A DNA stretch of 64,000 nt, taken from contig CM030835.1 in assembly GCA_018105865.1 (NCBI GenBank), positions 1,385,816 through 1,449,815 on the forward strand. The letters are read 5' to 3'. Positions within the stretch are counted from its first letter, which is position 1. Each line of letters starts with the position of its first letter. The stretch comes from Metaphire vulgaris (lineage: Eukaryota > Annelida > Clitellata > Crassiclitellata > Megascolecidae). Of this stretch, positions 1 to 13,745 are shown piece after piece. A model generated the notes under the pieces. The model worked only from the letters and a program-made list of their open reading frames with translations, ran no database searches and was not told where the DNA came from. The position numbers were made by a program, and so were the translations under genes.

Positions 1-4
1 TATG

Positions 5-155
5 CAGACTCCAGGCCTTTGGAGGGTTATTGACTTGGCTGGAGGAGAGGCTTAGTTCAGTGCAAAAATTTGTTTCAGTGCTGGGATTTTGTGGGGAATT
101 TTGTGGTCCTGGGAGGGGAATTGCCCCCCCCCCATCAGGCCTGTATAAAACACTG
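5..155 (-). repeat. hAT-like short element, inverted copy of the one at 15.84 kb
   Basis: It starts CAGACTCCAGGCCTTTGG and ends CAGGCCTGTATAAAACACTG. These are the reverse complements of the ends of the element at 15843-16018, and internal blocks such as the 'aaaatcccagcac' stretch also match in inverse orientation. The left flank lies at the window edge, so an 8-bp target duplication cannot be tested here. There is no coding capacity, so it is called a non-autonomous DNA transposon relic. Confidence 0.6.
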
Positions 156-479
156 GAGCCGTTATAGACGTGTATAGAAAACTTAGATGCTAATTGCACA
201 GTCGCACGTAAGCAAATGCCTAATTGTGTACACATGCATACTTAGTATTACATATGTAAAAAATGAACTAACTCATATTGAATATGGAGCACATAATTAC
301 TATGTCGCATACAGTACATGCACGCATACAGCAGGCCTAGCTTTGCATCCTATGCAACAGCACGATACAGTACAATTAGGCATCAGGGGTATTTAGTGTT
401 GTTCAGTGTCGCTAAAACGAACGACTTAATGTAAGTTTATGCAGGTTTCCATCATTCCATGCACCTGTATGCCTGTATG

Positions 480-858
480 CAGTGGCGGTTCCACGTGGGG
501 GATGACTGGGGATGCATCCACCCACAGGCCCACCAAAAAATGCGTTCTCAGTGGAAGACGATCGTCTAAGCGGATTAGCCTTAAAATGTATATCCACAAA
601 GACATGGACATGTCCATAGACAATGTCATCGACAAATTCTCTTCCAGCAATAGAAAACTCGATTTTGCTCTATGACTTTGTACAACCAACCAGACTAAAA
701 TGGCTTTTATACGTTGTCAATTAAGAATGTTGTATTTTACAAATCAAATCTACATATTTCTTCTAAACCGTCTACATATAATTCCTTTGACAATTGGCGG
801 GATTTTTCCTAGAAATTCATTGCACCCCCCTCACCAAGAGTTCTTGGAACCGCCACTG
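480..858. mobile_element. non-autonomous hAT-like element, CAGTGGCGGTTCCA ends
   Basis: The ends CAGTGGCGGTTCCA and TTGGAACCGCCACTG form imperfect terminal inverted repeats. The flanking 8-mers cctgtatg (472-479) and tctgtatg (859-866) match at 7 of 8 positions, as expected for an aged hAT-type target duplication. The inside (379 bp in total) encodes nothing recognisable. A relative with the same ends lies at 39606-39915 in a TOP1 intron and shares the inner 'gggggatga.tggggatgcatcc' stretch. Confidence 0.7.
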
Positions 859-2323
<1,465 letters not shown>

Positions 2324-3120
2324 AACAGGACGAAATAAGTTTCAAATGTGCGGATGAATTTGCACAAATCCTATGCATTATTAGCATTATAGAATAACGA
2401 GGGTTGTCATGGATGAGACGTTTTAAATGCAGAAGGTGATGGCCTATGTTTGCAATAGCGATTGAAGTCGATGTTCTAAAGAATGCTAAAAATAGTCGCT
2501 GAATATGGCGATTGAATTCGATCTCTAACAGGATTAAAAAAACTTTCAAATGTGCGGTTGAGTTTGCACAAATTCTGTGCATTATTAGCATTATGGAACA
2601 ACGGGGGTCGTCATGCTGGAGGCGCTCTAAACAAAGAAGACGATGACCTTAATTTGCAATAGCGATTGCTATCGGTGAAATGAAGAATGCTAAAGATAGA
2701 GGCTAACTATGGTGCATGAAATCAATCTCTAAGTTTCAAAATGCGGTTAAAATTGCACAAATCCTGAACATTATTAGCATTATGGAATAACGGGGGTTGT
2801 CACAGACGAGGCGTTTTAAATGCAGAAGGTTATGGCCTATGTTTGTAATGGCGATTGATTTCGATGTAGTGGAGAATGCTAAGGATAGTCGCTCAATATG
2901 GTCCTTGACGTCGATCTCTAACAGGACGAAGTAAGTTTCAAAAATGCGGTTGAATTTGCACAAATCCTCTGCATTATTAGCATTATGGAATAACGAGGGT
3001 TGTCATGGATGAGCCGTTTTAAATGCAGAAGATGATCGCCTATGTTTGCAATAGCGATTGATATCAATGTAGTAATGGATGCTAAAGATAGTCGCTCAAT
3101 ATGGTGCTTGAGAGCGATCT
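2324..3120. repeat. tandem repeat, about four units of about 200 bp
   Basis: Units begin near 2324, 2527, 2729 and 2919. Each reads roughly 'aacaggacgaaataagtttcaaa', then 'tgcggttgaatttgcacaaatcct', 'cattattagcattatggaataacg', 'gttttaaatgcagaaggtgatggcct' and 'gcaatagcgattga.tcgatgt'. Divergence between units is visible (substitutions and small indels), so the array is old. Short minus-strand frames across it repeat the same peptide because of the repeat and are not genes. Confidence 0.85.
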
Positions 3121-3464
3121 TAAAAAACGATTGAATACCTATTTTGCCTGTCAGAATTTTCGTGGAGAAAATCAGAAAATCGAGTACCAGAAAGCGGCTA
3201 TTCTTTCTTCTATTCTGTCCTTTCTTGGACAAAACCCACATTTTCTTGTGTCCCCATCTTCATTGCTTCAAATCCCGTAGGAATGATCAATAATATCATT
3301 ATCAATTTTGATCTATAGGGTTCAAAATAGAGCACCTCCAAACCATTTTATACTGCACAGCAGCGTCAGTGTGCAGATTCTGCACTACAGACCTAGGTGC
3401 GCCAACAAAATGAAAGTCCTGCCGAATATCTCGTGGAATGGATTAAGATATCAAAACAAAAAAA

Positions 3465-3676
3465 AAGCAAAACAGTCGATCTCCTTGGCGGGATTGTCTC
3501 GTCGTCCGGTTAGCCGAGTTGCCTTCAGAGCTGAAGGGCGAGGCTTTGTTTGTCCTAAGGCAATAGATCAATATCGGTGGCCATTTATCGAAAGTAGAAA
3601 TAGTCGAAGAGATGAAAGAGTTTTTTTGTCAAACTATAGGAACAAGAGGAAGAAGCAAAAAAAGAATTTATTGAAT
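3465..3676. repeat. dispersed repeat, copy 1 of a 210-bp pair
   Basis: It is nearly identical to 4541-4756. Shared landmarks are 'gcaaaacagtcgatctcc', 'ggcgggattgtctcgtcg', 'ggttagccgagttgcc', 'atcaatatcggtggcc' and 'agaggaagaagc'. The stretch 'ttagccgagttgcc' resembles a tRNA-type pol III A box (TRGCNNAGTGG), but I see no clear B box, so a SINE origin is only possible. Confidence 0.8.
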
Positions 3677-4540
3677 TTGGCGTAGGCCCGTTAGGCCTAT
3701 GACAGGTTGTTTAGACAATTGATTTTTCACAGTCCGCCATCAGTCTGTGCAACTTACTATATTAGATTTCTATTTTCCCGTTGCACGGATTAATTATAAA
3801 GCAAGAAGCAGAAAGCGTTGCGTGCCACAGCTGAGAGGAACTTCTTACTGAACATCATCGGTGGTTGTTGGATTTCATCTTCGTTTTCCGCTAATTTTAA
3901 AGGCGCATAACGGTCGAAGACCAAGAAGACCAAGAAAATCTTAAAAAGAACAGATATCGAACTTTGATCTATGTACGAAGACATGCGCGAATATTAGCCT
4001 ATGTATACGCCACACAGTGCACTCGACGTACATCTTAATGTCTATAATTGCGGCGCATTGTTTGAATCTCCGGGGGGGGGGGAAGGGCGCATAAGAACTC
4101 TACACCGTCCATGATTTTTCCTAACAGCGACGATCGGCCCTTCCTGCCGTTTCGAATAATGGTTTTGCCGCCGACATCCAACAAACGTTGTATCCCCGTT
4201 GTCTGCGAATATGCAACTCATTGGCAACGAAGATCGCTCGACCTACAGTACAACGGACAACGCACTGCGAGTCACGTGCCGATATAGAAAGGCCGTCTCC
4301 TCACCGAGAGGGAATTCGGGCAAATACAATTGGAACTCTGGTCCCGGCCCCGCCCCCCGCACCCCTCCCCCCGCCAATATGATCTCGAGATCGTATCGCC
4401 GCGCTTGATGACATATTAGCGACGATACGCGTGATTTTAAAAGCTTATAGAAATAAATTCTTTCGGTTATCGTCCTATTGACGAGAAAATTCGTCGAAAG
4501 GTTCCTTGAATTCGTCTGACATGTCCGTGAAATGTTATCA

Positions 4541-4756
4541 AAGCAAAACAGTCGATCTCCTTGGCGGGATTGTCTCGTCGTCCGGTTAGCCGAGTTGCCT
4601 TCAGAGCTGAAGGGCGAGGCTTTGGGCGCTGTCCTAAGGCAGCCGTCTATAGATCAATATCGGTGGCCATTTATCGAAAGTAGAAATACGAAGAGATGAA
4701 AGAGTTTTTTTGTCAAACGGCAGGAACAAGAGGAAGAAGCGAAAAGAATTATTGAA
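4541..4756. repeat. dispersed repeat, copy 2 of a 210-bp pair
   Basis: Direct-orientation partner of 3465-3676. It differs mainly by short insertions around 'ctttgggcgctgtcctaaggcagccgtct' and by substitutions in the 3' third. The two copies are separated by about 870 bp of unrelated sequence that includes a GC-rich stretch (4050-4400) with no supported gene. Confidence 0.8.
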
Positions 4757-6007
4757 GCAAAAAAATGGCGAATACGAATACCGGTACAGAACTTGGCTAA
4801 ATGCTATTTTGTTTCTAAGAAGAAACGATTCTAAATGTCTTTAGAAAGAAATCGACAGTCATTATTAGGATGTGGCAAAATATTTAACAGCAGCGCATTT
4901 TAACGTATATAATATGAGAAATCAGGCCTCGTAATTATTATTAAAGAAATCAACAACAAAATTAATTCTGACTTAAAACCGCTCACGGGTCTGACTTTAA
5001 AAGTATCGATGGGACGACCTATTGACGTTTTCCTCTACTACTGATCTAAGGATAAAATGATTCATGATTAAATAAAGCAGAAATCGAAACCAATAAATGA
5101 AGAGAAGATAAACGAATGAAGGCTAGTAGGGAGAGTTATTTGCAAAGAAATTGAAAGTATCGTCGAGAGAAGAGTAAAGATGGATAGGGAAAGGATAGAC
5201 TTGACTTTTCCTCCCATGATTGAAACGGGTCGACTTAGCAGTTTTCAATAAGGCACCGTAAATTATTACAAAGTATTAATCAAAGTGATATTGGTTCATT
5301 GTTTCCTCAGACATATACCCAGTTGGTAAATGAATTTTCCGTTATGTGTCTTTTCACAGCAAGAGCCGCTCTGTGAAGGCAGAATTTCTGCTTCTGTAGA
5401 CAAACCAGTCCTGGCATTCTCTGTTTATACCGTAAACATTTATATTAGCTAAAATCCTTCGTCTTTAAAAGCATGCACTGCGCTGTCTAAGCGAAAAGCT
5501 TTCCCGATGGGATCCGATTCCAGGGTGACTGGAACCAAGACGAAAACGAAGAAGTTGGAATGCTTTGAACTCGCTGCGATGGCTGCGTGAGTTAAGAAAT
5601 GTCGTGGACAAAGAGAGCGCCTGATCGTATTTCTGTTTTTCAGTCATGATTTACAGTTTACTGTAATTAATCGACGAAGTCGTGTGTTATCGGCGTGTAA
5701 GGGTGCGTTTTTGGATGATAAATTATATTAAAGTAATTAGCCTAGAAATTTAATAAAAAAAGGAACTATAGAAATAAAACATAGATAAAATATAAAGGGG
5801 GCGTCATCTTTATGGGCAGTTGTGAGTTGTCGTGTTGAATAGAAGTAGAGCTGCATGAGGGCAGCCGAACTGACTTTTTAGTTTGAAATTATAATAAAGG
5901 TTTTATATATCGACAACTCGTTGTTTTTGTGGATTGCTTAAGTAACTCCTGTATATTAAATCAGAAATCAATTTTCAAGGTAGAAAGAAAAATTCCTGAA
6001 TTAAGAC

Positions 6008-6064
<57 letters not shown>

Positions 6065-6251
6065 GAGTATGCGTTTAGGCTGCCAACTATACGCTTGCCT
6101 ATAGTGTTCATGTATTCAGAACGTGAACTGCAATTAGCTATACCGTGCAATTGTACTGCAGTTACACCGGAGCAACTACGATACCGGCAGCTCTTTGGAC
6201 ATACGATAGCAGATTCGTGCTGCTATGCATTGTGTCCGTAAACCTGAACGG

Positions 6252-6302
<51 letters not shown>

Positions 6303-6338
6303 CACTCCAGCCATGCACCGTCGACAGGGCCGCTATGC

Positions 6339-6369
<31 letters not shown>

Positions 6370-7127
6370 CGGTTTTGCGGTGGAATCCAGCGGGTCGTTT
6401 CTCGAAGATTTAATGTTATTTTGATAAGGCGGTTACACGCCAGTCGCCAACGGGATCGATTGGAGGAGACACAACAAGTGAAGAGAACCTAGCTGCGTCT
6501 GAAATCGGTTTTATCCGGACGAAGGCGTCTTTTTAATTCAATTACTCCGATCTGCGCCGCCGCCGCCGCGTGGAGCAGTGTAGGGGGAGGGGGGGGTGTT
6601 CGTTTGTCCAAATCGCTGCTGCAGATCGATTCCACTTCCTGCGTGGACATCGATCACCCGGTATAGAGACGACTGATTGTGACTGGTCCTCTATCGGAAC
6701 GTCACCGACAGACGGCGATGACACGACAGAGACTCTAAACGAACGCTTTCGGGCTTAGAGGTTTACTTACGCTCGAACATCCTCCTCCTCCTCCTCCTCC
6801 TCCTTCTATCTGATCCTCCCTTCAGCGTCCGTTTTTAATAGTGTCTGTCAGTGATGTGGCAAAAGTGAACGACCGCGTGAGACGGGGATTACTGCGACGC
6901 CCGGCTGTTTGCGACAAACAACAGCAGTCGGTGCGTGATTTTCTATCGGCGCGCAAATATTTATTCACACAAAGTGCGGTTTTCTATCGGCGCGCAAAAA
7001 TTTGGCTAATTTTAGTTCTACGATGATTGAAAACTGCTTATGGCATCACTTTTATCCATGCACAGTGTACATCTGAACATATGCTATACATGTAGGCCTA
7101 ATGTATCAGTTGTCTTATACATACATA

Positions 7128-7162
<35 letters not shown>

Positions 7163-7643
7163 CAGGACAATTTATATAGCGCTGTATATATATGTATGAG
7201 TGTTTGTGTAAGCCACTCACATAAACATATATTCACACAAAGCGCGCGAGGCACGCATAGGCCTATATAGACCTACACAGAAGTTCTTTCTTAGATCGTC
7301 TATTAATACTTTAGATAAGCGAGTCGAACCGTGAAGAAGAGCTCTCACAGATGCACGGTGTTTTCTTGTGATGTGTAGACCCATGTCTAGTGTCTACTGC
7401 GTTTACTGGGTTCGATGAGTCAACCTGCCTAAAAAAACACATTTATTTAAAAACACCTGCACTAAAAACACTTGTCTTGGAAAAAGTCTTGTTTATTTAG
7501 GATAGATTTCGACTCCACTCGTTAAGCGCTCTTGTCTTGGACCTTAGTCTTGTCTGTTGTGCTGAAGAAATTGTCTGGTAATAATAATAATATTAATATT
7601 AATAATACATGTAATAATAATAATATTAATATTAATAATACAT

Positions 7644-7707
<64 letters not shown>

Positions 7708-8085
7708 GTGTGGCCATTTCACAGTGCGTCTCACAAGATTCACTGACGAGTAGTAACCAGTGCGAGTTTTGTCTTGCCTTAGAGTCTCCAAGCTAAAATG
7801 ACTTTCCTGACAGAGTAATTAGCGGTCCGATGGTATTCTCCTTATATTGGAGCCGTCGTAGTCTGTGCTTCGCGGAAACAGAGGCTAAAAACTTGGACTT
7901 CATTAGTCGCTTAGAAGTCGCGTCGTCCCAAGAGATAATAGACTCCGGCTGTTTCGACGGTCCATGTCTTCCAGTATGTCGACGGCTTTTACTGTTTACC
8001 CGGTCGCTGTAGAGAGGCCTAATAGAGGCGTCGTTGTTTTTGTGCAAGAAAGACAGAAAGAAAGAACAAAATTTTTAGTGCAAGG
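4757..8085. other. gene-free stretch with several microsatellites
   Basis: It holds (ATG)n at 6008-6062, (TA)n at 6255-6298, (GT)n at 6339-6369, (CTC)n at 6779-6803, (TTA)n at 7128-7160 and an (ATA)/(ATTA) array at 7579-7707. The octamer TAGGCCTA occurs at 7093-7100 and 7258-7265. Frames here are short and either cross the microsatellites or lack splice context. I see no supported gene. Confidence 0.6.
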
Positions 8086-8088
8086 GTT

Positions 8089-8290
8089 GTGGACAAATGG
8101 AACTGTTTGGATGGGGTGGGAGTGACAGTTGAAACAGTAAACGGATTCAAAGGTTATCTCGGAAAACTAAGTTATTGAATGCAGAGAGTTGTGGTTTTCA
8201 GTGGCTTTCAAAACAACTTAAAATCACATTATTATTATTATTATTATTCCAAAACATTATTTAAAATCACATTATTATTAGAAACAACGA
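8089..8290. repeat. dispersed repeat, partner of 20821-21010
   Basis: It aligns with 20821-21010 through 'gtggacaaatgga', 'gggagtgacagttgaaac', 'cggattcaaa', 'ttgaatg.gagagtt' and 'ttaaatcacattattatt'. At 8138-8139 and 8173-8174 this copy has a plain TA where the partner has TAGGCCTA. Confidence 0.75.
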
Positions 8291-8442
8291 AGCGTAGGGT
8301 TCGTGCAGCGGTCTTTGCAGTGGCGGCTCCAGGATTTGCTGCTGGGGCTGCTGCTGCTGCAAAGATCTAACCATTTGTTGTTTAATGCATTCCATTACCA
8401 AATCTAGGGTCCCAACAGATCGACCATATTGGTTCTAGGGGC

Positions 8443-8669
8443 GGGTGAGAGAGAGTGAGAGAGAGAGAGGAGTCTTTGAGAGAGAGTTGCAGCTGCAGAG
8501 ACAGAGAGACTTTCAACAGAGAGACAGAGAGCAGAGACAGAGAGACAGAGATTGGTTCTTTAGACAGACAGAGAGAGAGAGAGAGAGACAGACAGACATA
8601 CATAGATAGAGAGTAGAGACAGAGACACACACAGACAGAAAGAGACAAAAGAGATAGAGAACGAGAGAA

Positions 8670-8727
<58 letters not shown>
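8443..8727. repeat. long (GA)n / GACA-rich tract
   Basis: Nearly 300 bp of purine-rich GA, GACA and GAAA repeats, ending in a pure (GA)n run. The minus-strand Ser/Leu-rich open frame that spans it is a simple-repeat product. Confidence 0.9.
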
Positions 8728-8730
<3 letters not shown>

Positions 8731-9711
8731 GAGAGAGTCCTAAGAAACATCAAAGAGAGAAAGTGACAGAAAAAGTGTCTTAAAGGAGAGAGTTGCGCAA
8801 CGATTTCAGTGTCCTATTCTTTGTTGGCTAAAGATCAAATTAAAGGACAAACAAACTTCGTCATTCAAATAGATGAAAATAATAGTCTAACGGAAGAATT
8901 GAGTCGAAGGCGAAGCAGGTTCGTTGTACGTTAATCACGCACTCTATATTATATAATCATTATAATCATATCCGAAGCAGGTCTCGGTCAGCAACAGCTT
9001 CTGTCATTAATAAGTTCTAGGCTGACATGTATTTTTTTGTCAGGTAGATGAAATCCATAGCTGCGCGCTAAGAATACCGGCTTTACCTGTCGATAAACAT
9101 TCGATCAATCAGCGATGGATTACTGGATAAAATGATCGATGATCGTAACGCTCTCTCTCTCTCTCTCTCTCTCGTCATTTGACGTAACTGTGATAGTCCC
9201 TAATTACCTCGTTACGGCACCGTCCGATTTTTCTCACTTTGTTTAAACTACGTTCTGGACGAGTAAGTATGCATGCCACTGTCGATCGATTGGTTTGCTA
9301 TGGCCGTAGAATTGGCATCTAACACGAAATGACAACCTCAGAAAAAGAGAAGTTTCATTCGTTTGATATTTCTTCATATATACCTGTAGAGTGCATGATT
9401 AGTTTCTTAATGTTCAGTTCAGTTTATTCAGCTCGAAATACATGCTCAACTATCAACAGTTCAACGTAACGGACCTGTTAAGCAAATCTGACGGTTTCAA
9501 GATGCAATTAATTAATGTTATTGAAAACAACAGCTGTGGTATATACGCTGTATTAAGTGCAACGCGAGCATTGGTCTAAACTGTGAAAAATTCAATTAGC
9601 AGATGACAGACGCAGTCGAATGCATCAATATCTCTAACACAGGCCCAACGATGAGCTGCTGGCCGATTGGTTTAAGTAAAGTAATGATCTTGTGCGTTCA
9701 TATATAGAGTA

Positions 9712-9791
9712 TTAACCCCTTAACCGTGTCTTTAACTGTAACTCAATGTAAAATGGACGGATATATCCGGGATCCCCAGTTAAGGGGTTAA
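9712..9791. mobile_element. 80-bp TTAA inverted-repeat element, copy 1
   Basis: It begins TTAACCCCTTAACCG and ends CCCAGTTAAGGGGTTAA, so the ends are inverted repeats bounded by TTAA. The interior holds 'aactgtaactcaatgtaaaa' and 'ggatatatcc'. Four other copies lie at 15126, 17695, 42655 and 43728, in both orientations and all 79-80 bp. The TTAA boundary is the target preference of piggyBac-type transposases. The element is far too short to encode anything. Confidence 0.8.
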
Positions 9792-9868
9792 TAACGCAGT
9801 ACAGGATCTGTTGGTTCTCCATGCTCAGACACTTCATCAAATCCATACGCTAGATTTCTAGATCAAGA

Positions 9869-10098
9869 CAATGGCGTAGCCAAAGAAGAGGTTTGGAGGT
9901 TAACCCTCCCCCTTTGGATTCCGACGAAAATGTCTTTGAAAAAGTGCTTCTGGTCCTTGGCTGCCGACCCAAAAATAATTTCCAAACCCTATAGAATGTA
10001 AAGATTTAAGGCGACGACCTTTTTGCTTGTCAAGATTTTTCGAAGTTGGTCATGACCAAAACCAAACCCCCCTTTCGGAAATCCTAGCTACGCCACTG
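9869..10098. mobile_element. non-autonomous hAT-like element, CAATGGCGTAGC ends
   Basis: It runs from CAATGGCGTAGCCAA to TAGCTACGCCACTG. Flanking 8-mers gatcaaga (9861-9868) and gatcaagg (10099-10106) match at 7 of 8 positions. Inside is 'gacgacctttttgcttgtcaagattttt', a module that recurs in several otherwise different elements of this window. Confidence 0.75.
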
Positions 10099-10106
10099 GA
10101 TCAAGG

Positions 10107-12034
10107 TAACAGCCGAATGTTCTATTGGCGAGATGCGCTGTAAATCCTTCAAATGCATTCATGGAACGGTTCGATATATTGATCCTCTATTCTACTACAA
10201 CAAAATCAGTTTCTATTTTCGTTTATTAATGTTAAAAAAGGACTAAAACGTTTTCAGATGACAAACGGGAACAGTTCCGTGGAACTTGGTGATTGATGCG
10301 ACATCTATCGGTCGGCAACACTTCTGTCGCGAATTAAGGCGCGTGACGCAAATCGAAAGGAAATCGTTACAAGCGACAAATCTACAGTATTCGGTCGTTG
10401 AAAGCTTATACAGAAAGCGACCTGAATTTTTGTAGCACACTTCTGTTGGGATTCTTTCTTTATAGAAAAAGAAGCGACGTTGTCCCTATAACATAAAAAT
10501 TCTTCTTCTGTTTCTCCAGATCGTGCTGGAGCAGCAGCAGCAGCAGCAGATGTAAATTCGATTGGTTCTGTCATTTTCGTGAACATTTTCTACCTTGCCT
10601 CGGTCTCTTTAAAGTCTCTCTGAATTCGTCCAGAGTTTTAGGACTTCTCGGTGGTGGTTGTATAAAGTCCTAACGGTGTTAGTACTAATCAACATTTAGA
10701 ATAAATTCATGCCCGTTATTATAAATAGACAATTTATTGAAGCCTTACGGCAAATTGAAGCAATTGTTAACAATGGAATAAGGGGTTCGATAACAAAGGT
10801 TCGAAAAGGACGCAGCGGGTTACCTCAGACCTGCGCCCTGATTATTTCCTTGCTAAACTCATTATTAACGTCTTAGCCTGTTTCTACAGGTTTGATTACG
10901 AGCGACTTTTTGAAATTTCAAAGAAATATTCGTTGTGGTCAATTGCAAGGGCTGTCTAATTTCTCGCCATTTGGGGGACATTTCTTGACGATGGTCGACG
11001 GAGGCGCCCGAGAGGCACTGGGGGGGGGGGGAAACGAGAGAGAGAGAGTATGAAAAATAGACGTCAGGGTTTCGATCAACTTTCAGCCTCCGACTTCACT
11101 TATTTGCCGCATCATGCACATTGGCGCCCACACACTCTGACCCTCCTGGAAAATGCAAATCTATTTTTTGTAGCTAACTATATTTTGGGTTTGTTATGAA
11201 TATTTTCACACTAAACACTACTAATACACAAAATGAGATTGAGAAACTTAACTTTAACTAAGAACCGTGGAATTGAATATCTGGAAAACTATATTAACCA
11301 TGACCACTGTGTTTTGCCCCTGGGACAAATTTCTGTGGGCGCCGCTGATCATGCACACGCCTTAGAATAAACCTGTATTGGCAAGGGAAGACGACGAGAA
11401 TAGAAGGGAGATTGGAGTCCTCTTGAAGTCTTCCACTGCACGCCATTGCTAACTGGACTTAGAATGAAAAACCTGTATGGATAATTTAATAATATAATAA
11501 CTCCATCATATCATACTGTCATAGTGTAATCATTATTGTCATTATTATCTATTGTAAGTCTATATCTAAGTTTCTAGGTTCACCAATTGCCATAGGCAGA
11601 TTTTATTAAAGGCTAATCTTAGAGTGGAAGGAATCGACAACACACCCTGGAGCCGCCACTGCATCAGACAGACAGAAGGCATAATTGAAATGGCTGGATA
11701 GAACTTTAGTCTTTGAAATCGACGGATTACTTCCTTTTCACAATGGCGTCACTTGAGGAAAACCGGTTCAATCCAACACACTGAGGCTCGCTTTAAGGTC
11801 TGACCTTTTTGGCTGACTGCGATTTTCTCTCTCGTTTGGCCGTGAACAGCGGGGTCGAACGACCAGCGGTCTTAAACCCTCCGATCAACGTGCTTTTTCC
11901 GAATACAATCGAAAGAGAGCGCGGAGACAGATTTCCCTACAGAGAGGCGAAACAACCCGGTCGAGAGCTCTTCGATTATTGTTAAAAATATTTTGCATAA
12001 CGCAGCGCGATTAGTTTGTCCAGCAATGGAACCC

Positions 12035-12110
<76 letters not shown>

Positions 12111-12675
12111 AAGAAACAGACGCGTAAAGGGAGTGCTTAGGACGGGTCGAGAATTAGATTCTGCGTGAAGCATTTCGTCTCTCAATGCATACGAATTGTG
12201 CTTTAGCTTTTGCTTACTTAGCACCGGCGGCGTTCGTTATTTTAACAGTACGTTGAGTTTATACAAACTATCTATACATAAGCCATATTAACATTTACAG
12301 GTCATTTTCCAGTTTGCATTGTCCATGTCGGAATTGGTCAATTGTCTATCTAGTTATATAGCTAAAAGTTCTTCGGGTTGCATCGAACCAGTTACAGTCA
12401 TATCCAGGAGAAGTTGGGCCATCTTAATCTCCCAAGATAAGAAAGTTTTATCAGTTAATATTAGTCATTAATAATTGTCACTGTCAAATGCGGAAGGTAA
12501 TATATCTTGACATAAGTTGATCGTTGATTTTGGAAATTTTGCATTTGTACGCTGTGCAAACGGGGGAGGGGTTGAAAACATGCCTTTTTGCGTACGTACT
12601 ATATGGATGACCCCCAAGGGCGAATTTTCTTCTAAACGATCGGAGACAGACACGATTGCTACGATTATTACGCGC
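10107..12675. other. gene-free stretch
   Basis: No exon is supported. Notable contents are a (CAG)n-like run near 10530-10550, a poly-G tract near 11021, a right-end-like 'ggagccgccactg' at about 11652-11664 without a clear partner, and a (GA)n run at 12041-12109. A minus-strand frame at 10305-10586 has no homology I recognise and no splice support. Confidence 0.55.
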
Positions 12676-12683
12676 TTCATTAA

Positions 12684-12872
12684 CAGGGGCGGCGCTTGGT
12701 TTTGTTGGCTGGGTTGGTCTAATGCAATCTACACAACTAGGACCCGGCTCAGACTATCCCTCGCCACCCCCCATCAAAACTTCTCTGTGGATTTGCACGA
12801 TTTCTTCGGGTGTCCCTGCCCGAGGTTGGGTGGGTCCGGACCCGCGAACCCACCCCCTTAGCGCCGCCCCTG
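12684..12872 (+). mobile_element. hAT-like short element E1 (CAGGGGCGGCGCT ends)
   Basis: It begins CAGGGGCGGCGCTTGG and ends CTTAGCGCCGCCCCTG. The left flank is TTCATTAA (12676-12683) and the right flank is TGTATAAT (12873-12880), so it has no target duplication of its own. Its flanks are instead paired crosswise with those of the directly oriented copy E2 at 13543-13737. There is no coding capacity. Confidence 0.85.
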
Positions 12873-13104
12873 TGTATAATGTCGATCCGAATAGCATACC
12901 ATTTTTCGTGGCATTTCGAACGCTCTAGAATAAAATTGAGACAGAATATACTGACTATTCTAGCACGATTTCATGCAATGAAGATGGGGACACAAGAAAA
13001 TGTGAGTATAATTTGTTTAATCTCTCTTCTGAATTTTTTACGGTGCAGAGCTCCGTTTTTTCTTAACAATGCCCTATACTGTTCTAAACGACTTTCAATC
13101 TGAA

Positions 13105-13356
<252 letters not shown>

Positions 13357-13542
13357 CTACATGCTTACGGCGCAGTTCTCCGTTCTTTCGGAACAGTGTC
13401 AAACAGGGTATCAATTTTATAATATTTTGTGGTCTATTAAACCTGTGATACAAGAAACCAGCTATCTTAAGACCCCTCTTGTCTCTCGATCGACTTTTTA
13501 GGCATTTGACAGAGAAAAGATTTCTGAAAGACTTTGTATAAT

Positions 13543-13737
13543 CAGGGGCGGCGCTGGGTTTTGTTGGCTGGGTGGGTCTAATCATCTAATGCAATCTACA
13601 CAACTAGGACCCGGCTCAGACTACCCCTCGCCCCCCAATCAAAACTTCTCTGTGGATTTGCACGATTTGCTCGGGTGTCCCTGCCCGAGGCTGGGTGGGT
13701 CCGGACCCGCGGACCCACCCCCTTAGCGCCGCCCCTG
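13543..13737 (+). mobile_element. hAT-like short element E2, direct copy of E1
   Basis: It has the same ends and nearly the same interior as E1, plus a small 'aatcatct' duplication near its left end. The left flank is TGTATAAT (13535-13542), identical to the right flank of E1. The right flank is TTCATTAA (13738-13745), identical to the left flank of E1. This crosswise sharing is discussed in the findings. Confidence 0.85.
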
Positions 13738-13745
13738 TTCATTAA

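Noticed and set aside
3308..3685. 125-aa plus-strand frame
   Set aside because: It crosses a dispersed repeat (3465-3676) whose second copy at 4541 does not keep the frame.
12517..13103. Overlapping plus-strand frames of 90-114 aa
   Set aside because: They run through the short transposon E1 and the adjacent repeat R; no domain and no splice support.
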